This document shows, piece by piece, positions 1 to 9,238 of a stretch of 64,000 nucleotides of DNA (its first letter is position 1; each line of letters opens with the position of its first letter). The position numbers and the translations under genes are program-made. Source of the DNA: Cryobacterium sp. (GTDB lineage: Bacteria; Actinomycetota; Actinomycetes; Actinomycetales; Microbacteriaceae); the NCBI RefSeq assembly GCF_025463825.1, contig NZ_JAODBG010000119.1, forward strand, positions 85,177 through 149,176, read 5' to 3'. The notes beneath the pieces were generated by a model that was given only the letters and a program-made list of their open reading frames with translations, did no database searches and had not been told where the DNA came from.

Positions 1-3
1 CTG

Positions 4-300
4 TCAACCGGGAGACCGAAGCGACGTGCTCTCGACGGTCTCTGCGAGCCGCACCGTGGGATTGCGCAGCATGGCCGAGGCCGGACCGGCCCACAGGTCC
101 TGGAGCGCGGTTTTCATCCGGGCCGCTTCCGGGCGGTCATCGAAATCCAGGTCCATCCAGACGGTGTCCGGGTCGGCGTCCGTGCGGAGAACTCCGAAGG
201 CCGTGACGCCGGCGGCCGCACGACCCAGCGGATCCGCGTCGAACAGGTGCTTCCACTCGTCGTAGTTCCCGACGGAGTGCTCGATGTGCAGGGTGAACAC
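4..300 (-). CDS. small alpha/beta protein, ABM/cyclase-like
   Basis: Encodes 98 residues from a GTG start (VFTLHIEHSV). The pattern beta strand, Y-D-E-W-K helix, then a strand with V-W-M-D-L-D-F resembles the ferredoxin-like fold of antibiotic-biosynthesis-monooxygenase and cyclase-like proteins, in which a helix ending in a Trp follows the first strand. No catalytic residue can be assigned. It sits 127 bp downstream of a tRNA gene on the same strand and its stop is at the window edge. The reading frame has normal codon use for the window. The family assignment is inference from the fold pattern; the function is unknown. Confidence 0.6.
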   Translation of the reverse strand: MFTLHIEHSVGNYDEWKHLFDADPLGRAAAGVTAFGVLRTDADPDTVWMDLDFDDRPEAARMKTALQDLWAGPASAMLRNPTVRLAETVESTSLRSPG

Positions 301-426
301 GGCGTTCTCGATTCCGCCGACGCGCGGCGCACCGGCACGCGGTCAGCGCAGTCCGACGCCACCGATCTGCGCGTCCGGCGCGGCCACGCTTCGATGCTCC
401 CGAGGTGCCTCGAAGCGGAATATCGG

Positions 427-499
427 GGCCGGCCACGGGACTTGAACCCGTAACCCCCACTTTACAAGAGTGGTGCGCTACCAATTGCGCCAGGCCGGC
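427..499 (-). tRNA. tRNA-Thr (anticodon TGT)
   Basis: On the minus strand a full cloverleaf can be folded: acceptor GCCGGCC pairing with GGCCGGC, D arm GCGC/GCGC, anticodon stem CCACT/AGTGG with loop CTTGTAA (anticodon TGT, reads ACA), and T arm ACGGG-TTCAAGT-CCCGT. CCA is not encoded. The base in the discriminator position reads C, which is uncommon for tRNA-Thr but does not disturb the fold. Confidence 0.95.
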
Positions 500-601
500 A
501 TGAGGCAGACGAACCGCCTCGAGCATTCATCCTAAATCACCCGGGCGTCCCGCCGGGACGAAATCTCCACAGCTGCCGGGGCGGCCGGCGCCGAAGTGAC
601 G

Positions 602-1504
602 CTAGCCGACGGGCGTGGGGGTGGCGGTGGAGTACGTCTCACTCGCGGCCTGCAGCACGAATGCCGCGAATTCCTTGGGGTCGTCGAGCGCGCCCACGTA
701 CTGCTTCCCGTTCACGAGCACCGTCGGGGTACCGGTGATCGCCTTGAGCGACGAGTTCGGGATGGGACCGCTGAGGGCCCGGTCCGTGGCCGACTTCACC
801 CAGGACCGGTAGGTGGTCTCGTCGATGCACTCGTTGATCGAGGCCAGTTCCGTGGACACGCCGGCGTCCTTCACCAGGGCCTTGAGCTCGTCGTCGCTGA
901 GTCCGGCCGTGCCCTCGACGGGCTGGTCCTCGAACAGGGCCGAGTTGACGGCGAAGAAGTCGTCCGGCGACCAGTTCGCCACGCAGGCTGCCGCGTTGGC
1001 GGCGCGCAGGGAGTACTGGGTTCCCGCCGATTTGCTGGTCAGGATGGAGATCGGGTGGATCTCCAGGGTCGCGGCGCCCGATTCGACCCACTGGGACATC
1101 TGGTCGCTGTTGGTGGTTTCGAAAATGCCGCAGAACGGGCACAGATAGTCGAGGTAGACGCGGATGTCGGCGACAGTGCCGGATGCGTCCGGGGCGGACG
1201 GCACCAGGTCGTCGTCGGGTTGCAGCGCGGGGGTGGTGACTGCGGCGAGGCCCGTGCCGAGGAGCAGGCCGTCACTGGCCATGTTCTTGGGGCCGGGGCC
1301 CGCGGGCTGCACGGAATTCACGATGATCAGGACGATCGCGGTGACGGCGGCGACGGCGAGGACCGCGATGCCACCCTGCAGGAAGACCCGGTTGCGGCGA
1401 TCGCGTTTTTTCTGCTGAACCCGAAGCTTTGCGGCCTTGGTGCGTGCGGCGTCACGTCGCTTGTTCTTCGCGGGACGGGAGTCGCCTGGGCCGCCAATTG
1501 TCAT
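602..1504 (-). CDS. membrane-anchored DsbA/thioredoxin-fold protein
   Basis: A 300-residue protein. A Lys/Arg-rich cytoplasmic N-terminus (residues 1-40) precedes one membrane segment (about 41-63), a linker rich in Pro/Asp, and an extracellular thioredoxin-like domain with the redox motif CPFC at 122-125 and a late cis-Pro loop (GTPTVLVNGK). This is the layout of actinobacterial DsbA-family (Thioredoxin_4) oxidoreductases, which form or isomerise disulfides in exported proteins. Two further Cys residues lie in the helical insert. I chose the ATG at 1504 (MTIGGPGDSR) because upstream in-frame codons lack the family pattern. It is transcribed away from the ABC ATPase gene across 281 bp. Confidence 0.85.
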   Translation of the reverse strand: MTIGGPGDSRPAKNKRRDAARTKAAKLRVQQKKRDRRNRVFLQGGIAVLAVAAVTAIVLIIVNSVQPAGPGPKNMASDGLLLGTGLAAVTTPALQPDDDLVPSAPDASGTVADIRVYLDYLCPFCGIFETTNSDQMSQWVESGAATLEIHPISILTSKSAGTQYSLRAANAAACVANWSPDDFFAVNSALFEDQPVEGTAGLSDDELKALVKDAGVSTELASINECIDETTYRSWVKSATDRALSGPIPNSSLKAITGTPTVLVNGKQYVGALDDPKEFAAFVLQAASETYSTATPTPVG

Positions 1505-1785
1505 GGATGTTCGCTCCGAGTTGAGGGTGCGCTCGCGGAAGTACGCGCTAGCACTCAGAATATTAGGACTCCAGTCTGGGAAATGACCAACCGGCGGCGC
1601 ACAGCCTGCTCGCTGCCGGTTCACCGGCCGCCCACTGCCGCCCGCCGTCCCGGTGCAGCGCTTCCACATCCGCGCCGTGCCATACTAGGAAGGTCTTGCG
1701 CTGGTGCTACGTCAGCCGGACAGATAAATCCCATCACAACGGATCGTCCGGCACGTACCTGCCGGTGAAGGAGAATAACGAAATA

Positions 1786-2883
1786 ATGGCTTCAGTAACC
1801 TTTGACAAGGCCACCCGTCTGTACCCGGGTTCCACCCGCCCCGCAGTCGATCACCTCGACCTTTCGGTCGCCGATGGTGAATTTCTCGTCTTGGTCGGCC
1901 CGTCCGGCTGTGGAAAGTCCACCTCACTGCGCATGCTCGCCGGCCTCGAAGAGGTCAACGACGGCGACATCTTCATTGGTGAGCGCAACGTCACCGACGT
2001 TCCCCCGAAGGACCGTGACATCGCCATGGTCTTCCAGAACTACGCCCTGTACCCTCACATGACCGTCGCCGAGAACATGGGCTTCGCGCTCAAGATCGCC
2101 GGCGTCAACAAGGACGAGCGCGCCACCCGCGTTCTCGAAGCCGCCAAGCTGCTCGACCTCGAGCCCTACCTCAGCCGCAAGCCGAAGGCCCTCTCCGGTG
2201 GCCAGCGTCAGCGTGTTGCCATGGGTCGCGCCATCGTGCGTCAGCCCCAGGTGTTCCTCATGGATGAGCCGCTGTCGAACCTCGACGCCAAGCTGCGCGT
2301 TCAGACCCGCACGCAGATCGCGTCGCTGCAGCGTCGCCTGGGCGTTACCACCGTCTACGTCACCCACGACCAGACCGAGGCGCTCACCATGGGTGACCGC
2401 ATCGCCGTGCTCAAGGATGGCGTCCTCCAGCAGGTCGGCACCCCCCGCGACCTGTACGCCAAGCCGAACAACGTCTTCGTTGCCGGCTTCATCGGCAGCC
2501 CGGCCATGAACCTGTTCCTGGCCGACACCGTCGATGGTGGCATCAAGTTCGGCACCGCGACGGTCCCCGTGGCCCGCGACACCCTCGCCGGCTCCACCGG
2601 CGCGAAGGTCACCATCGGCGTTCGCCCCGAGGACATCCACCTCGCCACCGCGCAGGGTGAGGGCCTCGCGGTCGAAGTCGACCTGGTCGAGGAGCTCGGC
2701 GCTGACGGTTACCTGTACGGTCACTCCACCGTCGAGGGCAAGCGCACCGACATCGTCGCCCGCGTCGATGGCCGCTCGCACCCGTCGGCCGGCGACACGG
2801 TCTACCTGACCCCGACGCCGAACCACCTGCACGTGTTCGACGCCGAGTCCGGCGCCCGTCTCGGCGGCGCCGTCAGCGACTAA
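1786..2883 (+). CDS. ugpC: sugar ABC transporter ATPase, UgpC/MsmK/MalK type
   Basis: A 365-residue ATP-binding subunit that powers import of sugars or glycerol phosphates. Walker [10 protein letters not shown] lies at 38-46, the Q loop at Q84, the signature LSGGQ at 136-140, Walker B FLMDE at 157-161 and the switch His at 194. A C-terminal TOBE/OB region follows, as in MalK, UgpC and MsmK, and full length fits that family. The start ATG has a good ribosome site (AAGGAG, 1769-1773 region). No permease or binding protein lies nearby, so it is probably the shared 'multitasking' ATPase that serves several sugar importers, as known for MsiK/MsmK in actinobacteria; that role is inference. Confidence 0.9.
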   Translation: MASVTFDKATRLYPGSTRPAVDHLDLSVADGEFLVLVGPSGCGKSTSLRMLAGLEEVNDGDIFIGERNVTDVPPKDRDIAMVFQNYALYPHMTVAENMGFALKIAGVNKDERATRVLEAAKLLDLEPYLSRKPKALSGGQRQRVAMGRAIVRQPQVFLMDEPLSNLDAKLRVQTRTQIASLQRRLGVTTVYVTHDQTEALTMGDRIAVLKDGVLQQVGTPRDLYAKPNNVFVAGFIGSPAMNLFLADTVDGGIKFGTATVPVARDTLAGSTGAKVTIGVRPEDIHLATAQGEGLAVEVDLVEELGADGYLYGHSTVEGKRTDIVARVDGRSHPSAGDTVYLTPTPNHLHVFDAESGARLGGAVSD

Positions 2884-2892
2884 GCAGTACCC

Positions 2893-2933
2893 GACAAACT
2901 CGACCGCCGGCAGTTACGGCGGTCGAGTTTGTC
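2893..2933 (+). terminator. strong hairpin after the ABC ATPase gene
   Basis: A perfect 17-bp stem (GACAAACTCGACCGCCG and its complement) with a 7-base loop starts 9 bases after the stop codon. It lacks a long T run, as is usual for high-GC actinobacteria. Confidence 0.85.
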
Positions 2934-3038
2934 ATATCCCCGACCGGTTCCCCCTCCGGTCCCGTTCCGCGCCGCCGAGCCCCTTGTGGCCGGGGCACCC
3001 TGTGGCCCACCCGGGTCTTCTCGATAGTTAGGCTCCTC

Positions 3039-4346
3039 ATGAGCGGTTCCCTCAACATCACCTCCGCCACGGCCGATCCGGCCCTGCTCGACCTCCCCTG
3101 GAACGTGCCGCTGGATGCGTGGCCGAACGAGAACATCGCCTCGCTGCCCAAGGGCCTCTCCCGCCATCTGGTGCGGTTCGCACACTTGAGCGGCCGGGTC
3201 GTGGCCATCAAGGAGACCACCAGCGAGATGGCCAAGCGGGAGTACGACATGCTCCGCACCCTGCAGGGGCTGGAGATCCCGTGCGTCGAACCCCTCGCCG
3301 TGATCACCAACCGCACCGACGAAGACGGCGACCCGCTCAACTCGGTCCTGGTGACCCGGCACCTGAAATTCTCCCTGCCCTACCGGGCGCTGTACTCGCA
3401 GGCCCTCCGCCCCGACACCGCCACCCGGCTGGTCGACGCGCTGGCCCTGCTGCTCGTCCGGGTGCACATGGTGGGCCTGTTCTGGGGCGACGTGTCGCTG
3501 TCGAACACCCTCTTCCGCCGGGACGCTGGCGCCTTCGCCGCCTACCTCGTCGACGCGGAGACCGGGCAGCTCTACCCCGGCGGTCTCTCCAACGGGCAGC
3601 GTGAGAACGACCTCGAGATCGCCCGGGTGAACATCGCCGGCGAGTTGATGGACCTGGAGGCCGGCGGCCGCGTGGCCGACGAGCTCGACCCCGTCAACGT
3701 GAGCAACGGCATCGTCGCCGCGTACCGGCTGCTCTGGAGGGAGCTCACCGGTTCGGAGTCCTTCGCCAGTAGTGAACGCTGGCGGATTACCGAACGCGTC
3801 GAGCGCCTCAACCACCTCGGCTTCGACATCGAGGAACTCGCGATCAAGACCGACGAGAACGGCACGACCGTGCGCATCCAGCCCAAGGTGGTGGATGCCG
3901 GCCACCACCAGCGCAGGCTGCTGCGCCTCACCGGCCTGGACGCCGAGGAGAATCAGGCCCGCCGCCTGCTGAACGACCTTGACTCCTATGGGGTCGCCTA
4001 CGGCAACCCCGACGCCGACGAGGAGATGATGGCGCACGAGTGGCTGATGCGGGTCTTCGAACCCGTCGTGCGCGCCATCCCCCGGGAACTCAAGGGCAAG
4101 CTGGAACCGGCCGAGGTGTTCCACCAGCTGCTCGACCACCGCTGGTACATGGCGCAGAACGCCAACCGGGACATTCCGCTGGCCGAGGCGGTGACCTCGT
4201 ACGTGCAGGATGTGCTCCGGCACCGCCGCGACGAGGCCACGGTGATCGACCCGCCCACCGCACCGATCAGCCTGCCGAATCTGACTGCCGAGGGCATCGA
4301 CACCGACGAGGACGTCGACCTGGACGACTGGCGCCTGAACGTCTGA
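3039..4346 (+). CDS. DUF4032 protein with kinase-like fold
   Basis: A 435-residue cytoplasmic protein. The N-terminal half has features of the protein/lipopolysaccharide kinase fold: a VVAIKE strand with K58, a helix, then GDVSLSNTLFR at 150-160 in the place of a catalytic loop, and VDAETG at 171-176 in the place of the DFG segment. The C-terminal half matches the conserved DUF4032 domain by its order of acidic helices. DUF4032 proteins are widespread in actinobacteria and have no assigned substrate. The gene stands alone between the terminator at 2.9 kb and convergent rlmB. Kinase activity is unproven. Confidence 0.8.
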   Translation: MSGSLNITSATADPALLDLPWNVPLDAWPNENIASLPKGLSRHLVRFAHLSGRVVAIKETTSEMAKREYDMLRTLQGLEIPCVEPLAVITNRTDEDGDPLNSVLVTRHLKFSLPYRALYSQALRPDTATRLVDALALLLVRVHMVGLFWGDVSLSNTLFRRDAGAFAAYLVDAETGQLYPGGLSNGQRENDLEIARVNIAGELMDLEAGGRVADELDPVNVSNGIVAAYRLLWRELTGSESFASSERWRITERVERLNHLGFDIEELAIKTDENGTTVRIQPKVVDAGHHQRRLLRLTGLDAEENQARRLLNDLDSYGVAYGNPDADEEMMAHEWLMRVFEPVVRAIPRELKGKLEPAEVFHQLLDHRWYMAQNANRDIPLAEAVTSYVQDVLRHRRDEATVIDPPTAPISLPNLTAEGIDTDEDVDLDDWRLNV

Positions 4347-4388
4347 TCCCCGCTCCGCCCTGCGGCTCCCCGAGTTGCTGCTGTGAGA

Positions 4389-4440
4389 TGCCAGTTGGAG
4401 CCCTCTCAGCGCGCCGCAATGGGCCTCAACTGGCAACTCA
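4389..4440. repeat. palindromic repeat family A, copy 1
   Basis: A 52-base unit beginning TGCCAGTTG and ending CAACTGGCAACTCA. Its ends are inverted repeats of each other (TGCCAGTTG against CAACTGGCA, perfect over 9 bp, extending to about 15 with two mismatches). It matches copy 2 at 48 of 52 positions. Confidence 0.85.
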
Positions 4441-4461
4441 CCATCGGCGCCGGCGACAAGT

Positions 4462-4513
4462 TGCCAGTTGGCGCCCTCTCAGGGCGCAGCAATGGGCCTC
4501 AAGTGGCAACTCA
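4462..4513. repeat. palindromic repeat family A, copy 2
   Basis: Second 52-base unit, 73 bases from the first, with four substitutions. One of them (AAGTGGCA for AACTGGCA) weakens the end pairing. The central GCGC core and the segment GCAATGGGCCTCAA are retained. Confidence 0.85.
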
Positions 4514-4638
4514 CGCGACCTGCCCCTCGGCGGCGCGCCCCAGGGGTCTCAGGGACGGAACCTGCGGCACTCACCCGGGCATTCGCATCCCTGTATTAAG
4601 CACCCCCTGAACGGGGCCACAGCACTCCGGCACCAACA

Positions 4639-4682
4639 AGAACGGCGCAGATCCTTCCCGATGTGAGGTTCTGCGCCGTTCT
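4639..4682 (-). terminator. terminator hairpin after rlmB
   Basis: A 13-bp perfect stem AGAACGGCGCAGA / TCTGCGCCGTTCT with an 18-base loop lies 12 bases past the rlmB stop. On the minus strand it is preceded by a short T-rich stretch. Confidence 0.65.
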
Positions 4683-4694
4683 GAGAAAAACGAC

Positions 4695-5789
4695 CTAGCC
4701 CTGAGCAGCAGCCTTGGTAGCCGCCTTCGCAGCAGCCGCGACCGCGCGCAGCTTGGAAATTTCGTACAGCGTGACACCCGCCGCGATTCCGGCGTTCAGC
4801 GACTCGGTGCTCGCATTGATCGGGATCGACACGATGGCGTCGCAGGTTTCGGTGACGAGGCGGGACAGGCCCTTGCCCTCGCTGCCGACGACCACGACGA
4901 TCGGGCGTTCGGCGTAGCCGATGCCGAGCTCGGGCAGCTCGGTGTCGCCGCCGCCGTCGAGGCCGATCACGAGCATGCCGCGCTCCTTGAGCGCCTTGAG
5001 CGTCTGGGTGAGGTTGCTCGCCATGGCCACGGGCAGGCGCGCGGCGGCACCGGCCGAGGTCTTCCAGGCCGACGCGGTGACGCCCACCGAGCGACGCTGC
5101 GGCACGATGATGCCGTGGCCGCCGAACGCCGCGGTGGAGCGGATGATCGCACCGAGGTTGCGCGGGTCGGTGATGCCGTCCAGCGCCACGAACAGCGGCT
5201 TGTGCCCCCGGCTGATGGTGAGGTCGAGCAGTTCGACGGGGTGCGCGTAGTCATAGGCGGGCACCTTGAGCGCGAGGCCCTGGTGCACGGCGTCCTTACC
5301 GGCGAGCCGGTCGATCTCGGGACGCATGACCTCGAGCACCGGGATGTTGCGGGTGGTGGCGAGCTTGAGGACTTCCTTCACCCGGTCGTCCATTTCGATC
5401 CGGGTCGCCACGTAGAGCGCAGACGCGGGGATCTTGGCGCGCAGCGCCTCGAGCACCGAGTTGCGGCCGGTGACGACCTCGAACTCGGCATCCGACTTCG
5501 CCTTGCGGGTGGACGAACCGCCGCCGCCGGTGTTGCCGGTGCCGGTGCTGCGTCCGGTGCGCGGGGCGCCGGATCCGCTCGGGGCACGACTGCGGCCGCC
5601 GCCGGCCGCGGCGAAGCGGTCCTTGGCGGCTTTGGCCTTGCCCGCGGGGTGGTACGGGCGGTCTTCGGCCTTGGGCGTGGGCTTCTTGCCTTCAAGAGCC
5701 TGACGGCCCTGTCCGCCGGAACCGACCTGCGGGCCCCGGCTTCCCTTGCGCACCGCGCCGGTGCGCGACTTTCGATCTGTGTTCTTCAT
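4695..5789 (-). CDS. rlmB: 23S rRNA (guanosine-2'-O)-methyltransferase RlmB (SpoU)
   Basis: A 364-residue SPOUT methyltransferase that methylates the ribose of G2251 in 23S rRNA. After a basic, Gly/Arg/Lys-rich tail of about 100 residues come the small substrate-binding domain (from about 104, [12 protein letters not shown]) and the knotted catalytic domain with its three motifs: [29 protein letters not shown] and [13 protein letters not shown]. The tail is probably disordered and RNA-binding, and makes the protein longer than the enterobacterial form. The start ATG overlaps the cysS stop by one base (TGATG), so the two genes are coupled. Confidence 0.95.
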   Translation of the reverse strand: MKNTDRKSRTGAVRKGSRGPQVGSGGQGRQALEGKKPTPKAEDRPYHPAGKAKAAKDRFAAAGGGRSRAPSGSGAPRTGRSTGTGNTGGGGSSTRKAKSDAEFEVVTGRNSVLEALRAKIPASALYVATRIEMDDRVKEVLKLATTRNIPVLEVMRPEIDRLAGKDAVHQGLALKVPAYDYAHPVELLDLTISRGHKPLFVALDGITDPRNLGAIIRSTAAFGGHGIIVPQRRSVGVTASAWKTSAGAAARLPVAMASNLTQTLKALKERGMLVIGLDGGGDTELPELGIGYAERPIVVVVGSEGKGLSRLVTETCDAIVSIPINASTESLNAGIAAGVTLYEISKLRAVAAAAKAATKAAAQG

Positions 5790-7204
5790 CAGTCAAAACT
5801 CCAATGTGCACCCGATGGGGTGTCTTCGATGGTAATACCGGCGGCGACGAGCTCGTCCCGGATACGGTCTGCGGCGGCGTAGTCGCGGTTGTGCCTGGCG
5901 GTCTCGCGGTCATCGAGCAGGCGCTCGACGAGGGCGGTGAGGGCCACCATGGCGGGTTCGTCCGTTGCCACGGCCCAGCCGGGCGACAGGGGGTTGATGC
6001 CGAGGACCTCGCTCATGGCCAGCACCTGGCCGCGCGCGGCCGCAGCGGCGTGCAGGTCTTCGGCGTCGAGGGCGGCGTTGCCGGCGCGCACGGTTTCGTG
6101 CAGCACACCGAGCGCCTGCGGCACCGCGAGGTCGTCGTCCATGGCCGTGGCGAAGTCATCCGGCACGATCTCGACCCCGGACCCGGCGAACCGGGTGTCG
6201 GCCAGGCGCCGGTCGGCGCGGTCGAGGAAACTTTCGATGCGCTCGAGGGCGGCTTCGGCCTCGGCGAGGGAACCCTCATGGAAATCGAGGGTGGACCGGT
6301 AGTGCGCGGCGCCGAGGTAGTAGCGCACGACGATCGCCCTGGCCTGGCCGAGGAGTTCCGCGGCGTACACCGAGTTGCCCAGTGACTTCGACATTTTCTG
6401 GCCGTTCGTGTTGACCAGGCCGTTGTGCACCCAGAAGTTCGCGAAGGCGTCACCGGCGGCCGTGGACTGCGCCAGTTCGTTCTCGTGGTGCGGGAAGCGC
6501 AGGTCCAGACCGCCGCCGTGGATGTCGAAGTGCGCACCGAGGTAGCGCGCGGCCATGGCGGAGCACTCGATGTGCCAGCCCGGGCGGCCGGCGCCCCACG
6601 GGGAGGCCCAGGCGGCGGAGGCCGGTTCGCCCTCCTTGTAGCCCTTCCACAGGGCGAAGTCGCGCGGGTCGCGCTTGCCGCGCGGGTCGGCGTCCGCTGC
6701 CGCTTCCATGTTGTCGGGGTTCTGCCGGGTGAGCTCGCCGTAGGCGGGCCAGCTGCGGGTGTCGAAGTACACATCACCGGAGCCGTCGTCGGCCGGGTAG
6801 GCGTGCCCGTTGTCGATGAGCCGGGAGACGATGTCCTGCATCTCGTGCACGCTCGCGGTGGCGCGCGGCTCGTAGGTGGGCGCGAGGATGCCCAGTTTCT
6901 GGTAGCCGGCGGTGAACTCGAGTTCGTACCGGTAGGCCAGCGCCCACCATTCTTCGGTAGTGCCCTGCGCGTTGATCAGGATCTTGTCGTCGATGTCGGT
7001 GACGTTGCGCACGAAGGTGACATCGTTGCCGCGGTAGCTGAGCCATCGGCGCAGCTGGTCGTAGACCAGGGCGCTGCGCAGGTGGCCGATGTGGGGCGAG
7101 GACTGCACCGTGGGTCCGCAGACGTAGATTCCCACCTTGCCCGGCACGATCGGCAGGAAATCGCGAAGGGCCTGGGCCTTCGAGTCGTATAGTCGCATGC
7201 TCAC
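5789..7204 (-). CDS. cysS: cysteinyl-tRNA synthetase
   Basis: A 471-residue class I synthetase that charges tRNA-Cys. Visible are HIGH at 38-41, KMSKS at 270-274 and the zinc ligands C29, C214, H239 and E243, with spacing identical to the E. coli enzyme. Length fits the family. I keep the GTG start because it overlaps the ispDF stop as GTGA, the usual coupling signal in this operon; an ATG two codons later is the alternative. The order ispDF-cysS-rlmB is the common actinobacterial arrangement. Confidence 0.97.
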   Translation of the reverse strand: MSMRLYDSKAQALRDFLPIVPGKVGIYVCGPTVQSSPHIGHLRSALVYDQLRRWLSYRGNDVTFVRNVTDIDDKILINAQGTTEEWWALAYRYELEFTAGYQKLGILAPTYEPRATASVHEMQDIVSRLIDNGHAYPADDGSGDVYFDTRSWPAYGELTRQNPDNMEAAADADPRGKRDPRDFALWKGYKEGEPASAAWASPWGAGRPGWHIECSAMAARYLGAHFDIHGGGLDLRFPHHENELAQSTAAGDAFANFWVHNGLVNTNGQKMSKSLGNSVYAAELLGQARAIVVRYYLGAAHYRSTLDFHEGSLAEAEAALERIESFLDRADRRLADTRFAGSGVEIVPDDFATAMDDDLAVPQALGVLHETVRAGNAALDAEDLHAAAAARGQVLAMSEVLGINPLSPGWAVATDEPAMVALTALVERLLDDRETARHNRDYAAADRIRDELVAAGITIEDTPSGAHWSFD

Positions 7205-8439
7205 TGGTTCAGTTTAGGCGGGGCCGGTTGGCTGCTCGGGTAGATGACGACGGTGGCCAGGGCGGCGATGCCCTCGCCGCGGCCGGTGAAGCCGAGCGCG
7301 TCGGTGGTGGTGGCCGTTACCGCCACCGGGGCGCGCAGGATGCCGGTCAGCAATTCTTGCGCTTCGGCACGCCTCGGGGCCAGCTTGGGCCGGTTGCCGA
7401 TGATCTGCACGGACACGTTGCCGACCCGGTAACCGGCCTCGGCGACCAGGCGCAGGGTCTCGGTGAGGAACACCTCGCCGTGCGCGTCGGTGAGGCGCGG
7501 GTCGGCGGTGCCGAAGACCTGGCCGATATCGCCCAGGCCCGCGGCGGCCAGCAGGGCGTCGCAGATGGCGTGCACGGCGGCGTCGCCGTCGCTGTGCCCG
7601 GACAGGCCCCGCTCGCCCGGCCAGTGCAGTCCGGCCAGCCACAGGTCGCTGGTGTCGTCGAACGCGTGCACGTCGGCCCCGGTGCCCACGCGGGCCTGGC
7701 CGGTGGAGCCGGTCGCGTCGCCGAGCAGCAGTTCGGCGCGGCGCAGGTCCCAGGTGGTGGTGACCTTGAAGGCCAGCGGGTCGCCGGGGATGCTGCTGAC
7801 CGGGTTGCCGGCCGCGGCGACCAGGGCCGCGTCGTCGGTGAGGTCCCGGCCGGCGGCATCCGTGGCCGGCAGGGCGTCCGCCCAGGCGAACGCCGCGTCG
7901 AGCATGGCGCGGGGAAAACCCTGCGGGGTCTGCACGGCGGTCAACAGCGACCTGTCGACGGTGCCCAGGATGCTGCCGCCCGCGTCGACGCTCTTGATGG
8001 TGTCGACCACGGGGAGGCCGGGCACGATGCCGTGGCCGGTGCGGCGCACGGCGGCGATCACGGCGTCGCCGAGGCCGGCGGGCGTGAGCGCCCTGGCGGC
8101 GTCGTGCACGAGCACCACGGTGACGCCGGGGCGCACCAGGGCGAGCCCGCGGGAGACCGAGGCCTGCCGGGTGTCTCCCCCGGCCAGGACGTCGAGGTAC
8201 CCGGCGGCGGCACCGGCGACGCGTGCGGCGATGGCGGTGGCGTCGGCCAGTTGGGCGTCGGGCGCCACCACGATCACCTGGGCCGGTTCGGCCAGGCCGA
8301 ACACACCGGTGAGGGCGTGCTCGAGGATGCTGCGGGGGCCGAGCGGGACGAACGCCTTGGGCAGCTCACGGCCCAGGCGGCTCCCGCTGCCGGCGGCGAC
8401 GACGATGACCGCGACCGCGGGATCCGGGTAAACAGGCAT
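7201..8439 (-). CDS. ispDF: bifunctional IspD/IspF (MEP pathway)
   Basis: A 412-residue fusion for two steps of non-mevalonate isoprenoid synthesis. Residues 1-245 are 2-C-methyl-D-erythritol 4-phosphate cytidylyltransferase, with [11 protein letters not shown] at 13-23 and VHDAARAL at 111-118. Residues from about 250 are 2-C-methyl-D-erythritol 2,4-cyclodiphosphate synthase, with metal ligands in GADVHAF (D256, H258) and SGHSDGDA. The start [14 protein letters not shown] is chosen because longer in-frame starts add a low-complexity leader. It lies downstream of carD, separated by a strong hairpin, and overlaps cysS by four bases. Confidence 0.95.
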   Translation of the reverse strand: MPVYPDPAVAVIVVAAGSGSRLGRELPKAFVPLGPRSILEHALTGVFGLAEPAQVIVVAPDAQLADATAIAARVAGAAAGYLDVLAGGDTRQASVSRGLALVRPGVTVVLVHDAARALTPAGLGDAVIAAVRRTGHGIVPGLPVVDTIKSVDAGGSILGTVDRSLLTAVQTPQGFPRAMLDAAFAWADALPATDAAGRDLTDDAALVAAAGNPVSSIPGDPLAFKVTTTWDLRRAELLLGDATGSTGQARVGTGADVHAFDDTSDLWLAGLHWPGERGLSGHSDGDAAVHAICDALLAAAGLGDIGQVFGTADPRLTDAHGEVFLTETLRLVAEAGYRVGNVSVQIIGNRPKLAPRRAEAQELLTGILRAPVAVTATTTDALGFTGRGEGIAALATVVIYPSSQPAPPKLNQ

Positions 8440-8521
8440 GTCTGAGGCTATCTGGTGGGGCGCGGTGAAGCGGGGCGGAAACGGGCGGTGCTGCTGGAGC
8501 GGATGGTGCGAGGCCGGAACA

Positions 8522-8557
8522 TGCGACAGGCGGCACCAGCCGGTGCCGCCTGTCGCA
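8522..8557 (-). terminator. perfect 16-bp hairpin between carD and ispDF
   Basis: TGCGACAGGCGGCACC pairs perfectly with GGTGCCGCCTGTCGCA across a 4-base loop. It lies 23 bases past the carD stop, so carD is probably transcribed separately from ispDF. Confidence 0.8.
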
Positions 8558-8579
8558 CGAACAGGTTGTTCGGTAATCG

Positions 8580-9062
8580 TCAGGAGGCGAGGACCTCGTC
8601 GAGCACGGCGGAGGCCCGGTCCTCGTCGGTCTTCTCGGCCAGGGCCAGTTCGGAGATCAGGATCTGCCGCGCCTTCGCGAGCATCCGCTTCTCCCCGGCC
8701 GACAGGCCGCGGTCCTGGTCGCGGCGCCACAGGTCGCGAACGACCTCCGACACCTTGATCACGTCACCGCTGGCCAGTTTTTCCAGGTTGGCCTTGTAAC
8801 GCCGTGACCAGTTGGTGGGTTCCTCCGTGAACGGCGCCCGTAGCACTTCGAACACCTTGTCGAGGCCGTCCTGGCCGATCACATCGCGCACGCCGACCAG
8901 GTCGACGTTCTCCGCGGGTACCTCGATGGTGAGGTCACCCTGGGTAACATTGAGCTTCAAATAGAGTTTCTTTTCACCCTTGATGATGCGCGTTTTCACT
9001 TCGGTGATCGTCGCAGCGCCGTGGTGGGGATAGACGACTGTTTCGCCAACTTCGAATAGCAT
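8580..9062 (-). CDS. carD: RNA polymerase-binding transcription factor CarD
   Basis: A 160-residue protein that binds the RNA polymerase beta subunit and stabilises the open complex at promoters, notably rRNA promoters. The N-terminal polymerase-interaction domain begins [17 protein letters not shown] and carries the conserved strands up to about residue 60. A helical DNA-binding domain follows ([30 protein letters not shown]). Length fits mycobacterial CarD. I chose the ATG at 9062, which has AAGGG ten bases upstream; the in-frame start seven codons earlier would place the ribosome site inside the gene. It is divergent from a lipoprotein gene. Confidence 0.95.
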   Translation of the reverse strand: MLFEVGETVVYPHHGAATITEVKTRIIKGEKKLYLKLNVTQGDLTIEVPAENVDLVGVRDVIGQDGLDKVFEVLRAPFTEEPTNWSRRYKANLEKLASGDVIKVSEVVRDLWRRDQDRGLSAGEKRMLAKARQILISELALAEKTDEDRASAVLDEVLAS

Positions 9063-9238
9063 GTATTGATATCCCTTCAGCAACGTCTATGATACCACCC
9101 CTGTCCGACGCACTCCCGGGCGAGTATCCGGTGTCTGACCCGATCCGCCCGGTCAGAACTATTTCGTAAGGTAAACTCGACGGAAATATGCAGCGTTCAC
9201 GCCACTTCGGCTGAACGCTGAACTCTTGTGGAGGTCTT

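Larger units (their letters stand above)
4347..4694. other. 348-bp convergent gap with tandem repeats and a terminator
   Basis: No gene is supported here. The gap holds two copies of a 52-base palindromic repeat (4389-4440, 4462-4513) and a terminator hairpin (4639-4682). Short frames through the repeats have no start signal and no recognisable product. Confidence 0.7.

Noticed and set aside
427..499. tRNA genes as integration sites for a genomic island
   Set aside because: No integrase, no direct repeat of the tRNA 3' end and no change in codon style near either tRNA gene.
1619..1640. GTTCACC followed 11 bases later by GCCCACT, a possible fourth PHO box before the ABC ATPase gene
   Set aside because: The second unit matches at only four of seven key positions and the site is far (about 145 bp) from the gene start.
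4389..4513. Possible CRISPR array
   Set aside because: Only two units, each palindromic over its length, with a 21-base gap and no cas genes.
5489..5789. Basic repetitive N-terminus of RlmB as a separate gene
   Set aside because: It is in frame with the methyltransferase, uses the coupled TGATG start and resembles disordered tails in actinobacterial RNA methyltransferases.
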